Shown here: positions 16,384-24,749 of the stretch, one piece after another
How the letters are laid out: every line of letters begins with the position of its first letter
Position numbering within the stretch: position 1 is the stretch's first letter
Origin: Spirosoma arboris
GTDB lineage: Bacteria; Bacteroidota; Bacteroidia; Cytophagales; Spirosomataceae
Length of the DNA stretch: 64,000 nt
Assembly: GCF_009754945.1 (NCBI RefSeq)
Contig: NZ_WPIN01000005.1
Coordinates: 124,001 to 188,000, forward strand
Direction: 5' to 3'
Notes under the pieces: model-generated
What the model saw: only the letters and a program-made list of their open reading frames with translations
What the model was told of the DNA's origin: nothing
The model's database searches: none
Program-made: the position numbers and the translations under genes

Positions 16384-16680
16384 TTATTGATCTTTTTTCT
16401 TACCCAGTTGAATAGACGTTTTCCCGCCCGTAACTCGGCCATTTTCGTATTGATAGCTCGAATTAACACGCTTATCTTCAAGCTTTTTGACCATATCAGG
16501 TTGTACCCCCGCTCCCTGGGGCTTAGTAGGCACTGGGGCGGGTTGTACACCAAACTGGCTCGGCTGTTGGTATTTTGAGAATGCGTTCGTTTTGGGAGCT
16601 GGCGTCTTTGTACTATCAACAGACTGAGCAGCTGCTGAAAGTGATACGCATGAGATCAGGATGAAAAATGAATTCCTCAT
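16384..16680 (-). CDS. Small exported protein of unknown function
   Basis: A 98-residue protein with a clear signal peptide (MRNSFFILISCVSLSAAAQS). The mature part is rich in Pro, Gln, Thr and Lys and ends in GGKTSIQLGKKKDQ. No known domain is recognised. The signal peptide, the Bacteroidota-like low-complexity body and the position 49 bp upstream of the GT39 gene make it more credible than the overlapping frames. It converges closely on the acetamidase gene (8 bp between stops). Confidence 0.65.
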   Translation of the reverse strand: MRNSFFILISCVSLSAAAQSVDSTKTPAPKTNAFSKYQQPSQFGVQPAPVPTKPQGAGVQPDMVKKLEDKRVNSSYQYENGRVTGGKTSIQLGKKKDQ

Positions 16681-16729
16681 AGCCTTAAGCGTTTAGTTAT
16701 GCTAAAAATAAGCACTTATTTGCTATACC

Positions 16730-18394
16730 CTACTTTGCTTTTCTCCGATAAAAAACGAATCCATTTTCTTCGCCCGTTTTTCGAACATCGGGGAGCGAAT
16801 CAAGTAAGGTTGGCTCCTCAGAGGCATGGCGAATGAATAACACATCTTTGTCAATTCGCCCCTTTAGTAACCAGTCGAGATTGTACTCATTTGGGTTTGT
16901 AACAGGCTGTTTCTGCGTATAAAAATAAGGGCCGTAACTGTGGTATCCGTAGGTTTTCACGTACACATTCTGCCCTTGTGCCCGCTCGAAAAATCGCATG
17001 GCTGCGTCCTGCGAAATTCCTTCAATACGGCCAATGAAAAACCAGAGCGTCAGGGTTATGAACACCGCCATACCAATGAAGAGCGTCACCGAAGCACGGG
17101 CCATTTCGCGCTGATTGTACCAAATTAGCACCAGCGTAATAATAATAAGCAGCCATATGCCGGGAAATGCTTCCCAGCCCGTCCACTCTACTTTCGCGTT
17201 CAGATTACCCTGCGTAAATGCATCCTGATCGGCAGCCGCCTTCACAATATCCATCCGACGGGCTAGAAACGGCAGGCCTGCAATAGCAGCTACATAAATT
17301 CCGCCAACAACCAGTAAACCCGCTCGCATCCAGTTGTTAAACTGTATTTTTCGCTCTTCCAGTTGCAGAAGCGTTAGAGATGCGAAATACGTCAGCGGGA
17401 AATAGCAGAGCGAGGAATAATGGACGATTTTCGATTGAACAATACTGAACAGAATCAGCACTATCCAGAATAGAATCAACATCCATCGTCGAAATTCTCG
17501 CTGGTAGTTCCGTTCGATAAACAATGACCCAAACGCCCGAATCCCGAAAATAGAGGCCGGAAAACAACCTATCAGCAGAATAATAATATGATAGCCCGGA
17601 AAACCGACATGACCCGCATCGGGTGTACTAAACAGCCGGATGCTATAGGCCAGAAATTCGCGGACAAGTGTTGGACCATGCAGGTAAATATCGAGGCCGT
17701 ACCAGATTAGTGAACTTGCCGAAGCGGCTGCAGTAAACGCCAGAAATTGCAGGGGCGTAATGAACCAACGGAACCGATTCAACAGCCAGTACGTGCCCAA
17801 TACTAAGCCAACAATGAGATAGGCAACAGGCCCTTTGGTTAAAATAGCTAGGCCCAGCACAATTCCCCCTAGCAGAATATAAGTCCATTCACTTTTGGGT
17901 ACAGTCATAGCGCCCCCCAGTCGTTCGCGTTTCCAGGAAGCAAAAATTACGTTGACCAGACTAATGAAAATAAACAGGTTAAAAAATGGGTCGATGATGC
18001 CAGACCGGAAATAAAGATGAGGTAATACCGAGCCTAAGTAAGCCAGTGCCCACAGCAATCCGAAGCGGTGTCCGTGCAGTTTTTTCCCAATGTGATAGAG
18101 ATAGACCAGCGTAATGATACCACAAATTGCATTCGGCAGGCGGGCCGAAAATTCGTTGATACCAAAGAGATTCATCAGGATTGACTGGAACCAGAAAAAC
18201 AGCGGTGGTTTTTCGTAAAACGGCTTAAAATCAATATGAACGTGAAAATAGTCGCCCAAAACAATCATCTCACGGGCACATTCGGCGAAGTTGATTTCGT
18301 CCCAGTCAAACAATCGGACGCCCCCCAAAAACGGGATGAAGAATAAAGCCCCCAAACCAATCAGTACTAGCGAATAGAACAGTTTTTGATTCAT
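16730..18394 (-). CDS. GT39/ArnT-like membrane glycosyltransferase
   Basis: Polytopic membrane transferase of 554 residues that uses a lipid-linked sugar donor, of the protein-mannosyltransferase/ArnT superfamily. The first periplasmic loop has the catalytic-type acidic motif RLFDWDEINFAECAREM. It is followed by FKPFYEKPPLFFWFQS and SARLPNAICGIITLVYLY, all typical of ArnT-like proteins. About 12 hydrophobic segments cover residues 5-450, with a soluble C-terminal part after that. Substrate (lipid A, a glycan or a protein) is unknown. It is divergently oriented from pgi. Confidence 0.92.
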   Translation of the reverse strand: MNQKLFYSLVLIGLGALFFIPFLGGVRLFDWDEINFAECAREMIVLGDYFHVHIDFKPFYEKPPLFFWFQSILMNLFGINEFSARLPNAICGIITLVYLYHIGKKLHGHRFGLLWALAYLGSVLPHLYFRSGIIDPFFNLFIFISLVNVIFASWKRERLGGAMTVPKSEWTYILLGGIVLGLAILTKGPVAYLIVGLVLGTYWLLNRFRWFITPLQFLAFTAAASASSLIWYGLDIYLHGPTLVREFLAYSIRLFSTPDAGHVGFPGYHIIILLIGCFPASIFGIRAFGSLFIERNYQREFRRWMLILFWIVLILFSIVQSKIVHYSSLCYFPLTYFASLTLLQLEERKIQFNNWMRAGLLVVGGIYVAAIAGLPFLARRMDIVKAAADQDAFTQGNLNAKVEWTGWEAFPGIWLLIIITLVLIWYNQREMARASVTLFIGMAVFITLTLWFFIGRIEGISQDAAMRFFERAQGQNVYVKTYGYHSYGPYFYTQKQPVTNPNEYNLDWLLKGRIDKDVLFIRHASEEPTLLDSLPDVRKTGEENGFVFYRRKAK

Positions 18395-18508
18395 TAATGA
18401 ATGTATTGATGCCGAAAAACAACGATCCCGAATGGAAAAGGAGCGTAAAAATAGCCGAAAAAAGATTGCGGGGATTCACGATATTCGCGCCAGTGAAATG
18501 AGTTTCGA

Positions 18509-18587
18509 GTTTCAGGCTCCAAGTTCCAGGTTAGCTGATGCGTCAGTAACTCTGGCAACCGTTAACCTGGAACTTAGAACCTGAAAC
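18509..18587. repeat. Inverted repeat before pgi, GTTTCAGGTTCCAAG family
   Basis: Arms 18509-18535 and 18561-18587 are 27 bp each and differ at three positions that remain G-U pairable. The word order (GTTTCAGG, TCC, AAGTTCCAGGTTA) closely matches the hairpin between lutA and lutB at 35799-35860. It ends 12 bp before the pgi ATG in the divergent pgi/GT39 gap. Confidence 0.8.
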
Positions 18588-18599
18588 ATAAAACCCCTT

Positions 18600-20258
18600 A
18601 TGCTCGCCAATCACCGATTTACCGACTTACCGGCTTATGCCCAACTACAAGCTCATTACGATGGCCTGAAAGTTCGCCATCTACGCGATTTGTTTGCCGA
18701 AGACCCGGAACGGTTTAACAAATTCACACGCCGGTTTGAGGATATTCTGCTCGATTTTTCAAAAAATCGGATCACTGCCGACACACTTGATCTGCTTGTA
18801 CAACTAGCCGAACAGGCCGAATTAAAAAATGCCATTGGCAAGATGTTCTCGGGCGATAAAATCAACCGGACTGAAGATCGTGCTGTACTACACGTTGCGC
18901 TGCGTAATCGCTCCAATGCACCTATTCTGGTAGATGGTGTGGATGTTATGCCGGATGTGAATGCGGTGCTCGACCACATGAAATCGTTCACGGAACGGAT
19001 TCGGTCGGGCGAGTGGAAAGGGTATACGGGTGAGGCCATTACGGATGTCGTGAACATCGGCATCGGAGGTTCCGACCTCGGCCCGGTTATGGTGACAGAA
19101 GCCCTGAAACCCTATGCCGACGACAAAAAACTGCGCGTTCACTTCGTCTCGAACGTAGACGGTGTACACATCTACGAAACGTTGCAAACCGTCAAACCCG
19201 AAACGACGCTGTTTCTGATTGCGTCGAAAACCTTTACGACGCAGGAGACCATGACGAATGCCCAAACGGCGCGTCAGTGGTTTTTAGAGGCCGCCAAAGA
19301 TGAAGCCGCTATTGCCAAGCATTTTGCGGCCCTCTCGACGAACCAGAAAGACGTTGAAAAATTCGGCATCGACCTCGACAATATGTTCGGTTTCTGGGAT
19401 TGGGTTGGTGGCCGGTACTCGCTCTGGTCGGCCATCGGCCTGTCGATTGCACTCTATGTCGGCTTCGACAAATTTGAGGAGTTGCTGGATGGTGCTCATG
19501 CTATGGACCTGCATTTTCGCGATACACCCCTCGACCAGAACCTGCCCGTTATTCTGGGATTAGTGGGTATCTGGTACAACAATTTCTTTGGTGCCCAAAC
19601 CGAGGCTATTTTGCCTTACGACCAATATATGCACCGTTTTGCCGCCTATTTCCAACAAGGCGATATGGAAAGCAACGGCAAATCGGTTGATAGGGCTGGC
19701 CATCCTGTCGATTACCAAACCGGTCCCATTATCTGGGGTGAACCGGGAACCAATGGCCAGCACGCGTTTTATCAGTTGATTCACCAGGGAACCAAATTAA
19801 TTCCGTGCGATTTTCTGGCCCCAGCAGTGAGCCAACGGCCCATTGGTGAGCATCACAAAATTTTAATGGCCAATTATTTTGCGCAAACAGAAGCGCTCAT
19901 GAACGGCAAAACGGAAGCCGAAGCGGCCGAAGAATTACGCAAGACAGGAAAGAGTGAAGAGGAGATCAAAGCGTTGACACCTTTCAAGATGTTTTCGGGA
20001 AATCGCCCCACAAATTCTATCCTGTTTAAGAAATTAACACCCTATACGCTTGGCAGTCTGATTGCCATGTACGAACACAAAATCTTCACCCAGGGCGTTA
20101 TTTGGGACATTTTTAGCTTCGATCAGTGGGGTGTTGAACTGGGCAAGCAATTGGCCAGTCGTATTCTGCCTGAGTTGCAGGACGACGCACCGGTTAGCTC
20201 GCACGACAGCTCGACAAATGGTTTAATGAACGCGTTTAAATCAATGCGAAACGAGTAA
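18600..20258 (+). CDS. pgi: Glucose-6-phosphate isomerase
   Basis: Interconverts glucose 6-phosphate and fructose 6-phosphate in glycolysis and gluconeogenesis. It is the long eukaryote/E. coli-type PGI of 552 residues. Visible signatures are VNIGIGGSDLGPVMV in the N-terminal SIS domain, IASKTFTTQETMTNA, the first PROSITE-type box FWDWVGGRYSLWSAIGL near residue 265-280, GEPGTNGQHAFYQLIHQGT, and the C-terminal box with the catalytic Lys, FDQWGVELGKQLA. The start at 18600 gives the expected N-terminal helix. It is probably monocistronic, with a terminator at 20396. Confidence 0.98.
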   Translation: MLANHRFTDLPAYAQLQAHYDGLKVRHLRDLFAEDPERFNKFTRRFEDILLDFSKNRITADTLDLLVQLAEQAELKNAIGKMFSGDKINRTEDRAVLHVALRNRSNAPILVDGVDVMPDVNAVLDHMKSFTERIRSGEWKGYTGEAITDVVNIGIGGSDLGPVMVTEALKPYADDKKLRVHFVSNVDGVHIYETLQTVKPETTLFLIASKTFTTQETMTNAQTARQWFLEAAKDEAAIAKHFAALSTNQKDVEKFGIDLDNMFGFWDWVGGRYSLWSAIGLSIALYVGFDKFEELLDGAHAMDLHFRDTPLDQNLPVILGLVGIWYNNFFGAQTEAILPYDQYMHRFAAYFQQGDMESNGKSVDRAGHPVDYQTGPIIWGEPGTNGQHAFYQLIHQGTKLIPCDFLAPAVSQRPIGEHHKILMANYFAQTEALMNGKTEAEAAEELRKTGKSEEEIKALTPFKMFSGNRPTNSILFKKLTPYTLGSLIAMYEHKIFTQGVIWDIFSFDQWGVELGKQLASRILPELQDDAPVSSHDSSTNGLMNAFKSMRNE

Positions 20259-20395
20259 TTCCAATTGAATATAACGAAACAGAATCACAGAGAAATCAGT
20301 CAAATCGAGCCCTATTCGCTCTATGTGTTTTGTAACTCTGCGTTTATTAAAATTGAAATAGTTCAAAACATTGCTAAGTAATGGCCTGTTAATGG

Positions 20396-20422
20396 GGTGT
20401 AGTCTAGGCTACACCTTTTTTT
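20396..20422 (+). terminator. Rho-independent terminator
   Basis: Perfect 7-bp stem GGTGTAG / CTACACC with a short loop and a T7 run. It lies 138 bp after pgi and just before the beta-barrel gene, so it could end pgi transcripts. An imperfect hairpin of the CACAGAGTTACA type lies between pgi and this site (about 20275-20350). Confidence 0.8.
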
Positions 20423-20449
20423 AGTTATACACTCAACGAGAAAAAAATT

Positions 20450-21364
20450 ATGAAAACGCAATTCTCCCTCCTGGCAGCATGCCTGTGTGGTATCGGGCTC
20501 GTGAATGCCCAAACCACGACCACAACGAATTCGACTACGATGAGTACACCGACGAATTCTACGTACTCATCGCAAATGACAACCGATAGTACGGGTTCAC
20601 TCAACAGCCCAGCACCAACGAGTCCGATGACGAACAGCAATTCGACGATGGACAATAACGCAACGAATAGTAATTCGTCAACCACGAACGGAAACTATTC
20701 GACGAACAGTATGGCAACACCTGCCGATGGTACAACGACGACAGTCTCGACGGAAACGTATTCGACAACCGAGCGTCCGGCACGTACGAAAGCGAAAGAT
20801 TACAAAAACTTCGTATTTGGTATTTATGCTGGTTTAAACTCAACCAAGCTTAAAGGTGAATCGACGGGTGGCGATATATCGGGGCGTGTGGGCTATCAGG
20901 CTGGTTTCTTCGTACGGGGTGGTGGCCGGCTCTTCGGTCAACTTGGTGCTGAATACTTTGCCTCCAGTTCGAACTATTTTACCAAAGGAGACGGTCAGTC
21001 AGCTAGCCAAATTCAGGATCAGATCAACATTCAGTACGTTCAGATTCCGGTTTACATCGGCTACAAACTGCTTCAGTCCGATCGGGGAATTTCGGCGATC
21101 CGGTTGCAGGTTGGTCTTGAATATGCCAATCGGATCAATTCCAACAGTGGCAACTTCAACCTGACCAATGCAGAGATTAAAAGTGGGACATTCAATGGCT
21201 TAGGCCAATTAGGTTTCGATATTGGGCCACTGCTCATTGACCTGACTTACCACTATGGATTGAGCGATTCGATCAAAAATCCAACCAATGGCACCACTAC
21301 ATCAACCGGTTTTGCAGGTTCGCAACGTCGGATACTGAGCGCCAGTGTAGGGTTCAAGTTTTAA
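20450..21364 (+). CDS. PorT-like outer-membrane beta-barrel protein with Thr/Ser/Asn linker
   Basis: Outer-membrane protein of 304 residues. A signal peptide (MKTQFSLLAACLCGIGLVNAQ) is followed by about 90 residues of almost only Thr, Ser, Asn, Met and Pro. The barrel domain (about 118-304) has alternating strands, the motif FVFGIYAGLNSTKL, a GAEYFASSSNYF loop and a closing strand RILSASVGFKF with a C-terminal Phe. Function is unknown; PorT-like barrels are typical of Bacteroidota. It is one of a tandem pair: the next gene has nearly the same barrel but a completely different linker. Confidence 0.85.
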   Translation: MKTQFSLLAACLCGIGLVNAQTTTTTNSTTMSTPTNSTYSSQMTTDSTGSLNSPAPTSPMTNSNSTMDNNATNSNSSTTNGNYSTNSMATPADGTTTTVSTETYSTTERPARTKAKDYKNFVFGIYAGLNSTKLKGESTGGDISGRVGYQAGFFVRGGGRLFGQLGAEYFASSSNYFTKGDGQSASQIQDQINIQYVQIPVYIGYKLLQSDRGISAIRLQVGLEYANRINSNSGNFNLTNAEIKSGTFNGLGQLGFDIGPLLIDLTYHYGLSDSIKNPTNGTTTSTGFAGSQRRILSASVGFKF

Positions 21365-21387
21365 AACTGCCTAAGGGAGACCAAAGC

Positions 21388-21419
21388 AAAGCCGCCTTTC
21401 AATGAAGGCGGCTTTTTTT
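21388..21419 (+). terminator. Rho-independent terminator
   Basis: Stem AAAGCCGCCTTTC / GAAGGCGGCTTT with a short loop and a T7 run, 23 bp after the first beta-barrel gene. Confidence 0.9.
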
Positions 21420-21531
21420 ATAGGAATGATTAGGCAAAAATGGCCTTCAGACATGATTACACAAACATTCCTCCATATTGAACGGTTTTAGAATTGAATC
21501 TATGTATTCATTTTACTCAACTCAACAGGTT

Positions 21532-22422
21532 ATGAAAACTTTCACAAAAACAGCTTTACTCGTGGCAGGAGTCTGCAGTACGAGTTTCGTATTGGGCCAG
21601 CAAAATTCCAATAATGACCGATACGATTACAACCGAAATGATAGCCGGGACCAGCGTCGCTACAATCAGCGGGACGAACGGCAATACAATAATGCCATTG
21701 ATGAACGACGTGAATATAATCGCCGAAACGAGGAATACCCACGCTATGACAATCGCTACGAAGGCCGAATTGGTGATAATCGCCAGTTTGACGAACGTGA
21801 TCTGAGCAAAGCTTACGACGAAGGGTTTGAAGATGGACAACGTAGCCAGGAAGTCTCTGAACGTCAGGAACATCATCAGAATTATAAGCACTTTACATTT
21901 GGTGTTTATGGGGGTGCTAATTCAACCCGTTTTGAGGGTGAAACCGTAAATGGGCAGGGCTTAACCGGTCGGCTGGGTTATCAGCTGGGCTTTCTGGTAC
22001 GGGCTGGTGGACGCATCTATGGTCAGATCGGGGCCGAATATCTGGCGTCTAGTTCGCAATTCTTTAAACCGGGCGATGGTCAGGTAAACGGTGTCAGCGA
22101 TATTACTGCCAACATCGACCAACGGTATTTGCACATTCCAGCGTATATAGGCGTCAAATTAGCCCAGTCAGATCGGGGTGTATCGGCGGTTCGTTTGGCA
22201 GTTGGTGGTGAGTATGCTACCCCACTCAGCACCGACAAAAACGATTTCAACTTAGGTAATGCTGATTTTCAGGCGGCAACCATCAATGGCCTGGTTAATC
22301 TTGGCTTCGATGCAGGCCCAATCATGCTGGACTTCGTGTACCACTACGGATTCGCCGATGTACTCACTAGCGGTAACAGCAAACGTCGAATTCTGGGTGT
22401 TAATCTAGGGTTTAAGTTTTAA
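21532..22422 (+). CDS. PorT-like outer-membrane beta-barrel protein with Asp/Arg/Tyr/Asn linker
   Basis: Paralogue of the gene before it. The chosen ATG at 21532 gives a normal signal peptide (MKTFTKTALLVAGVCSTSFV...). A longer frame from 21478 would put 18 extra residues in front. The linker of about 100 residues is highly charged and made mostly of Asn, Asp, Arg, Tyr and Glu. The barrel then starts FTFGVYGGANSTRFEGE and runs in parallel with the upstream paralogue, including GAEYLASSSQFF and the closing RRILGVNLGFKF. Only the barrel is conserved between the two, so the linkers were exchanged or evolved fast. Confidence 0.85.
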   Translation: MKTFTKTALLVAGVCSTSFVLGQQNSNNDRYDYNRNDSRDQRRYNQRDERQYNNAIDERREYNRRNEEYPRYDNRYEGRIGDNRQFDERDLSKAYDEGFEDGQRSQEVSERQEHHQNYKHFTFGVYGGANSTRFEGETVNGQGLTGRLGYQLGFLVRAGGRIYGQIGAEYLASSSQFFKPGDGQVNGVSDITANIDQRYLHIPAYIGVKLAQSDRGVSAVRLAVGGEYATPLSTDKNDFNLGNADFQAATINGLVNLGFDAGPIMLDFVYHYGFADVLTSGNSKRRILGVNLGFKF

Positions 22423-22438
22423 TACGTTGCAAAGAAGT

Positions 22439-22539
22439 AAGTTGTAAGGAATAAGTTAACAAGTTGTAAGTTTGTCAACAGGCCAATTATCGGTTCTTGA
22501 CTTCTTACTTACAGCTTGTTAACTCATTCCTTACAACTT
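22439..22539. repeat. Inverted repeat before the siroheme gene, AACTTACAACTT family
   Basis: Arms 22439-22471 and 22507-22539 are 33 bp each with two differences, both allowing G-U pairing. The word AAGTTGTAAG is repeated inside, as in the hairpin before xseA (790-871). It ends 4 bp before the ATG of the downstream gene and starts 16 bp after the beta-barrel stop. Confidence 0.85.
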
Positions 22540-22543
22540 TTTC

Positions 22544-23110
22544 ATGAATACCCTCTTCCCTATTTTCGTCAAGGCTGAGAACCTGCATGTGCTCATCGTG
22601 GGTGGAGGTTATGTAGGTCTGGAAAAACTGACCGCTTTACTGGCTAATTCACCAGAAGCCCGAGTCACGCTTGTTGCACCTGACATACGAGACGAAATTC
22701 GGGAAATGGCCCGTCAGTTTCCCAAGCTACAACTGATTCAGGAATCTTATCACGAAATTTACCTCTCCAGTAAAGACTTAGTCATTGTTGGTACGAATGA
22801 TAAGGCCGTTAACCGGCAGGTACAGTCCGATTGTAAACGCCAGCGAATTCTGGTGAACGTAGCCGATACGCCCGAGTTGTGCGACTTCTACCTGAGTTCA
22901 GTTGTCAAGAAAGGCGACTTAAAAATCGCCATCTCCACCAACGGCAAATCACCCACTTTCGCCAAACGATTCCGCGAAGTATTGGAAGATATTCTACCCG
23001 ATAGCTTGCAGGAAACGCTCGACAATCTGACCGCCATTCGTAATCAGCTCAAAGGTGATTTTGTGCAAAAAATGGAGAAACTAAACGAGATCACGAAAGT
23101 GTTGCGATAG
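22544..23110 (+). CDS. Precorrin-2 dehydrogenase/sirohydrochlorin ferrochelatase-like protein
   Basis: NAD-dependent enzyme of siroheme synthesis (Met8p/CysG N-terminal family), 188 residues. The start MNTLFPIFVKAENLHVLIVGGGYVG carries the Rossmann GGG motif used for NAD. Later hallmarks are VIVGTNDKAVNRQV, LVNVADTPELCDFYLSSVVKKGDL and ISTNGKSPTFAKRFRE. It lacks the methyltransferase part of CysG, so a separate SUMT must exist elsewhere. The FMN reductase gene follows after 18 bp and is probably co-transcribed. Confidence 0.92.
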   Translation: MNTLFPIFVKAENLHVLIVGGGYVGLEKLTALLANSPEARVTLVAPDIRDEIREMARQFPKLQLIQESYHEIYLSSKDLVIVGTNDKAVNRQVQSDCKRQRILVNVADTPELCDFYLSSVVKKGDLKIAISTNGKSPTFAKRFREVLEDILPDSLQETLDNLTAIRNQLKGDFVQKMEKLNEITKVLR

Positions 23111-23128
23111 ATATTAACGCCAACACGA

Positions 23129-23677
23129 ATGAAATTTCTCGCTATATCGGGTAGCCTGCGGGCGGCTTCCACCAATACATCACTCTTACGGGCCATTGCC
23201 GAATTAGCTCCTTCAACGATAACTGTCACGCTCTACGACGGCCTCGATAACCTTCCTCATTTCAGCCCCGAACGCGATACCGATCAGGCACCAGAAGCGG
23301 TCATTAATCTACGGACTCAACTTCGGGAAGCCGATGCTGTAATCATCTGTACGCCAGAATACATTCACGGTATGCCAGGTGTTCTGAAAAATATGCTTGA
23401 TTGGATTGCCTCATCGGGTGAGTTCGTCTATAAACCAGTTGGCATTATCAGCGCAGGCCCATCGGATACGGGTGGCATGCGGGCACATGCGTCGCTGTCG
23501 CATACGTTGGAGGTTTTAATGGCACAAACCCCAGAGAAGGCGTCGCTCATTGTGCCCTTCATTCGGCAACGATTGGGAGCTGATGATCGAGTAACCGACC
23601 CAGTTTTGGTTCAGGAATTACAGGATGTGGTATCGTCTTTACTGGAAGTGGTAGAGCAAAAGAGTCAGGTAGTTTAA
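23129..23677 (+). CDS. NADPH-dependent FMN reductase family flavoprotein
   Basis: Flavodoxin-fold reductase of 182 residues, which transfers electrons from NAD(P)H through FMN to quinones, azo compounds or chromate in related enzymes. The FMN phosphate loop is GSLRAASTNTSLLRA near the start, and the isoalloxazine-binding signature is CTPEYIHGMPGVLKNMLDW. Cytoplasmic. It follows the siroheme dehydrogenase and converges on the MGMT-like gene with only 8 bp between stops. The natural substrate is unknown. Confidence 0.92.
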   Translation: MKFLAISGSLRAASTNTSLLRAIAELAPSTITVTLYDGLDNLPHFSPERDTDQAPEAVINLRTQLREADAVIICTPEYIHGMPGVLKNMLDWIASSGEFVYKPVGIISAGPSDTGGMRAHASLSHTLEVLMAQTPEKASLIVPFIRQRLGADDRVTDPVLVQELQDVVSSLLEVVEQKSQVV

Positions 23678-23685
23678 AACCACTC

Positions 23686-24018
23686 CTACAAAGCCAACTC
23701 CACGGCAGGGTCCCAGAAGACTTTTTTAAAGTCAACAACCTTATCATTTTTGACCTGTACGCCCTCGGATTCGAGCAGGCGCTGCATGACATCGGGCTCA
23801 CCGAAGAAATGCTTGCCTGATAGCACACCCACACTGTTAACAACCCGATGAGCGGGCACGTCGGGGCGGTTATGACAACCGTTCATGGCCCAGCCTACCA
23901 TTCGGGCACCCGCCCGTAGGCTTAAGTAGCGGGCAATGGTTCCATAATTCGTGACGCGGCCTTTGGGTATTAACCGCACGACTTCATATACCTCCTCAAA
24001 ATAATCACGTTGTTCCAT
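23686..24018 (-). CDS. MGMT-fold alkyltransferase-like protein without acceptor Cys
   Basis: DNA-binding domain of the O6-alkylguanine-DNA methyltransferase family, 110 residues. The helix-turn-helix region is VRLIPKGRVTNYGTIARYL, and the arginine-finger region is ARMVGWAMNG. The active-site PCHRV is changed to PAHRV, so it cannot accept an alkyl group. Such ATL proteins bind O6-alkylguanine and hand the lesion to nucleotide excision repair. A longer frame up to 24117 would overlap the DUF3109 gene; the ATG at 24018 gives the normal family start. The DUF3109 gene lies 19 bp upstream on the same strand. Confidence 0.9.
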   Translation of the reverse strand: MEQRDYFEEVYEVVRLIPKGRVTNYGTIARYLSLRAGARMVGWAMNGCHNRPDVPAHRVVNSVGVLSGKHFFGEPDVMQRLLESEGVQVKNDKVVDFKKVFWDPAVELAL

Positions 24019-24037
24019 AGCTAGATCGAAGAGGTAT

Positions 24038-24604
24038 TTATTCTTTCTCTTCAATAGCCTTTGACAACCGGCTGTACCATTCTTCACCGTAAGCCCGAAC
24101 AAGCGCTTCGCGGACAAATTTGTAGATCGGTACGTTTAGTTGTTCACCGAAGCTACAGGCAGGACTACAGATAGGCCAACGGTCGTAGTTCAGCGCATGA
24201 AATGATTCATACTTGGTAACCCGAATCGGATACAAATGACAGGAGATGGGTTTCTTCCAATCGACTTTACCCTCATTATAGGCTTCTTCGATACCACATT
24301 TAAGAATACCCTTGTCATTCCAGGTGGCATATACGCACTCCCGACCACCCACTGTATTGGTCACGAAACCACCGTGTTCATCAGGTTCATAACCTCCTTT
24401 CTGCTCAATAACCCGAATACCTTCAGGTGAGAGATACGGTTTTATGTCTTCATAAATTCGATCCAGAATTGCGGGTTCATCGCCCTCAAGCGGGGCTCCC
24501 ATATCCCCTTCCACGCAGCAGGCGCCTTTGCATTTATCTAAATTACAGACGAAGAATTTTTCAGCAACGTCATCGCTGATGCAGGTATTGTCAATCAGAA
24601 TCAT
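24038..24604 (-). CDS. DUF3109 Cys-rich protein
   Basis: A 188-residue soluble protein of the DUF3109 family, widespread in Bacteroidota. It has a cysteine pattern like YkgJ-type metal- or Fe-S-binding proteins: FVCNLDKCKGACC near the N-terminus, then C in GGRECVYA, KCGIEEAY, SCHLYPIRV and CSPACSFG. These cysteines most likely hold a metal or cluster. The biochemical role is unknown. It lies just upstream of the ATL gene and may be co-transcribed with it. Confidence 0.9.
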   Translation of the reverse strand: MILIDNTCISDDVAEKFFVCNLDKCKGACCVEGDMGAPLEGDEPAILDRIYEDIKPYLSPEGIRVIEQKGGYEPDEHGGFVTNTVGGRECVYATWNDKGILKCGIEEAYNEGKVDWKKPISCHLYPIRVTKYESFHALNYDRWPICSPACSFGEQLNVPIYKFVREALVRAYGEEWYSRLSKAIEEKE

Positions 24605-24694
24605 AGTTGTAAGACGGTGATGGGCGATTCTCTACCAGAACATTCCGCAGGAAACCAGCCTATCCTATAGTAAAGATACTATGCAGCGAACAAT

Positions 24695-24729
24695 ACAAAA
24701 AGCCACTCCTGTCCGAAGTGGCTTTTTGT
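24695..24729. terminator. Terminator hairpin
   Basis: Perfect 13-bp stem ACAAAAAGCCACT / AGTGGCTTTTTGT. It sits 20 bp beyond the 3' end of the transglycosylase gene on the minus strand and upstream of the DUF3109 start. Confidence 0.8.
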
Positions 24730-24749
24730 ATCTTCAACTAGAGAAGAAA

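Noticed and set aside
16344..16619. 91-residue minus-strand frame overlapping the 98-residue exported protein
   Set aside because: The overlapping frame has a proper signal peptide and better amino-acid pattern; this one has neither.
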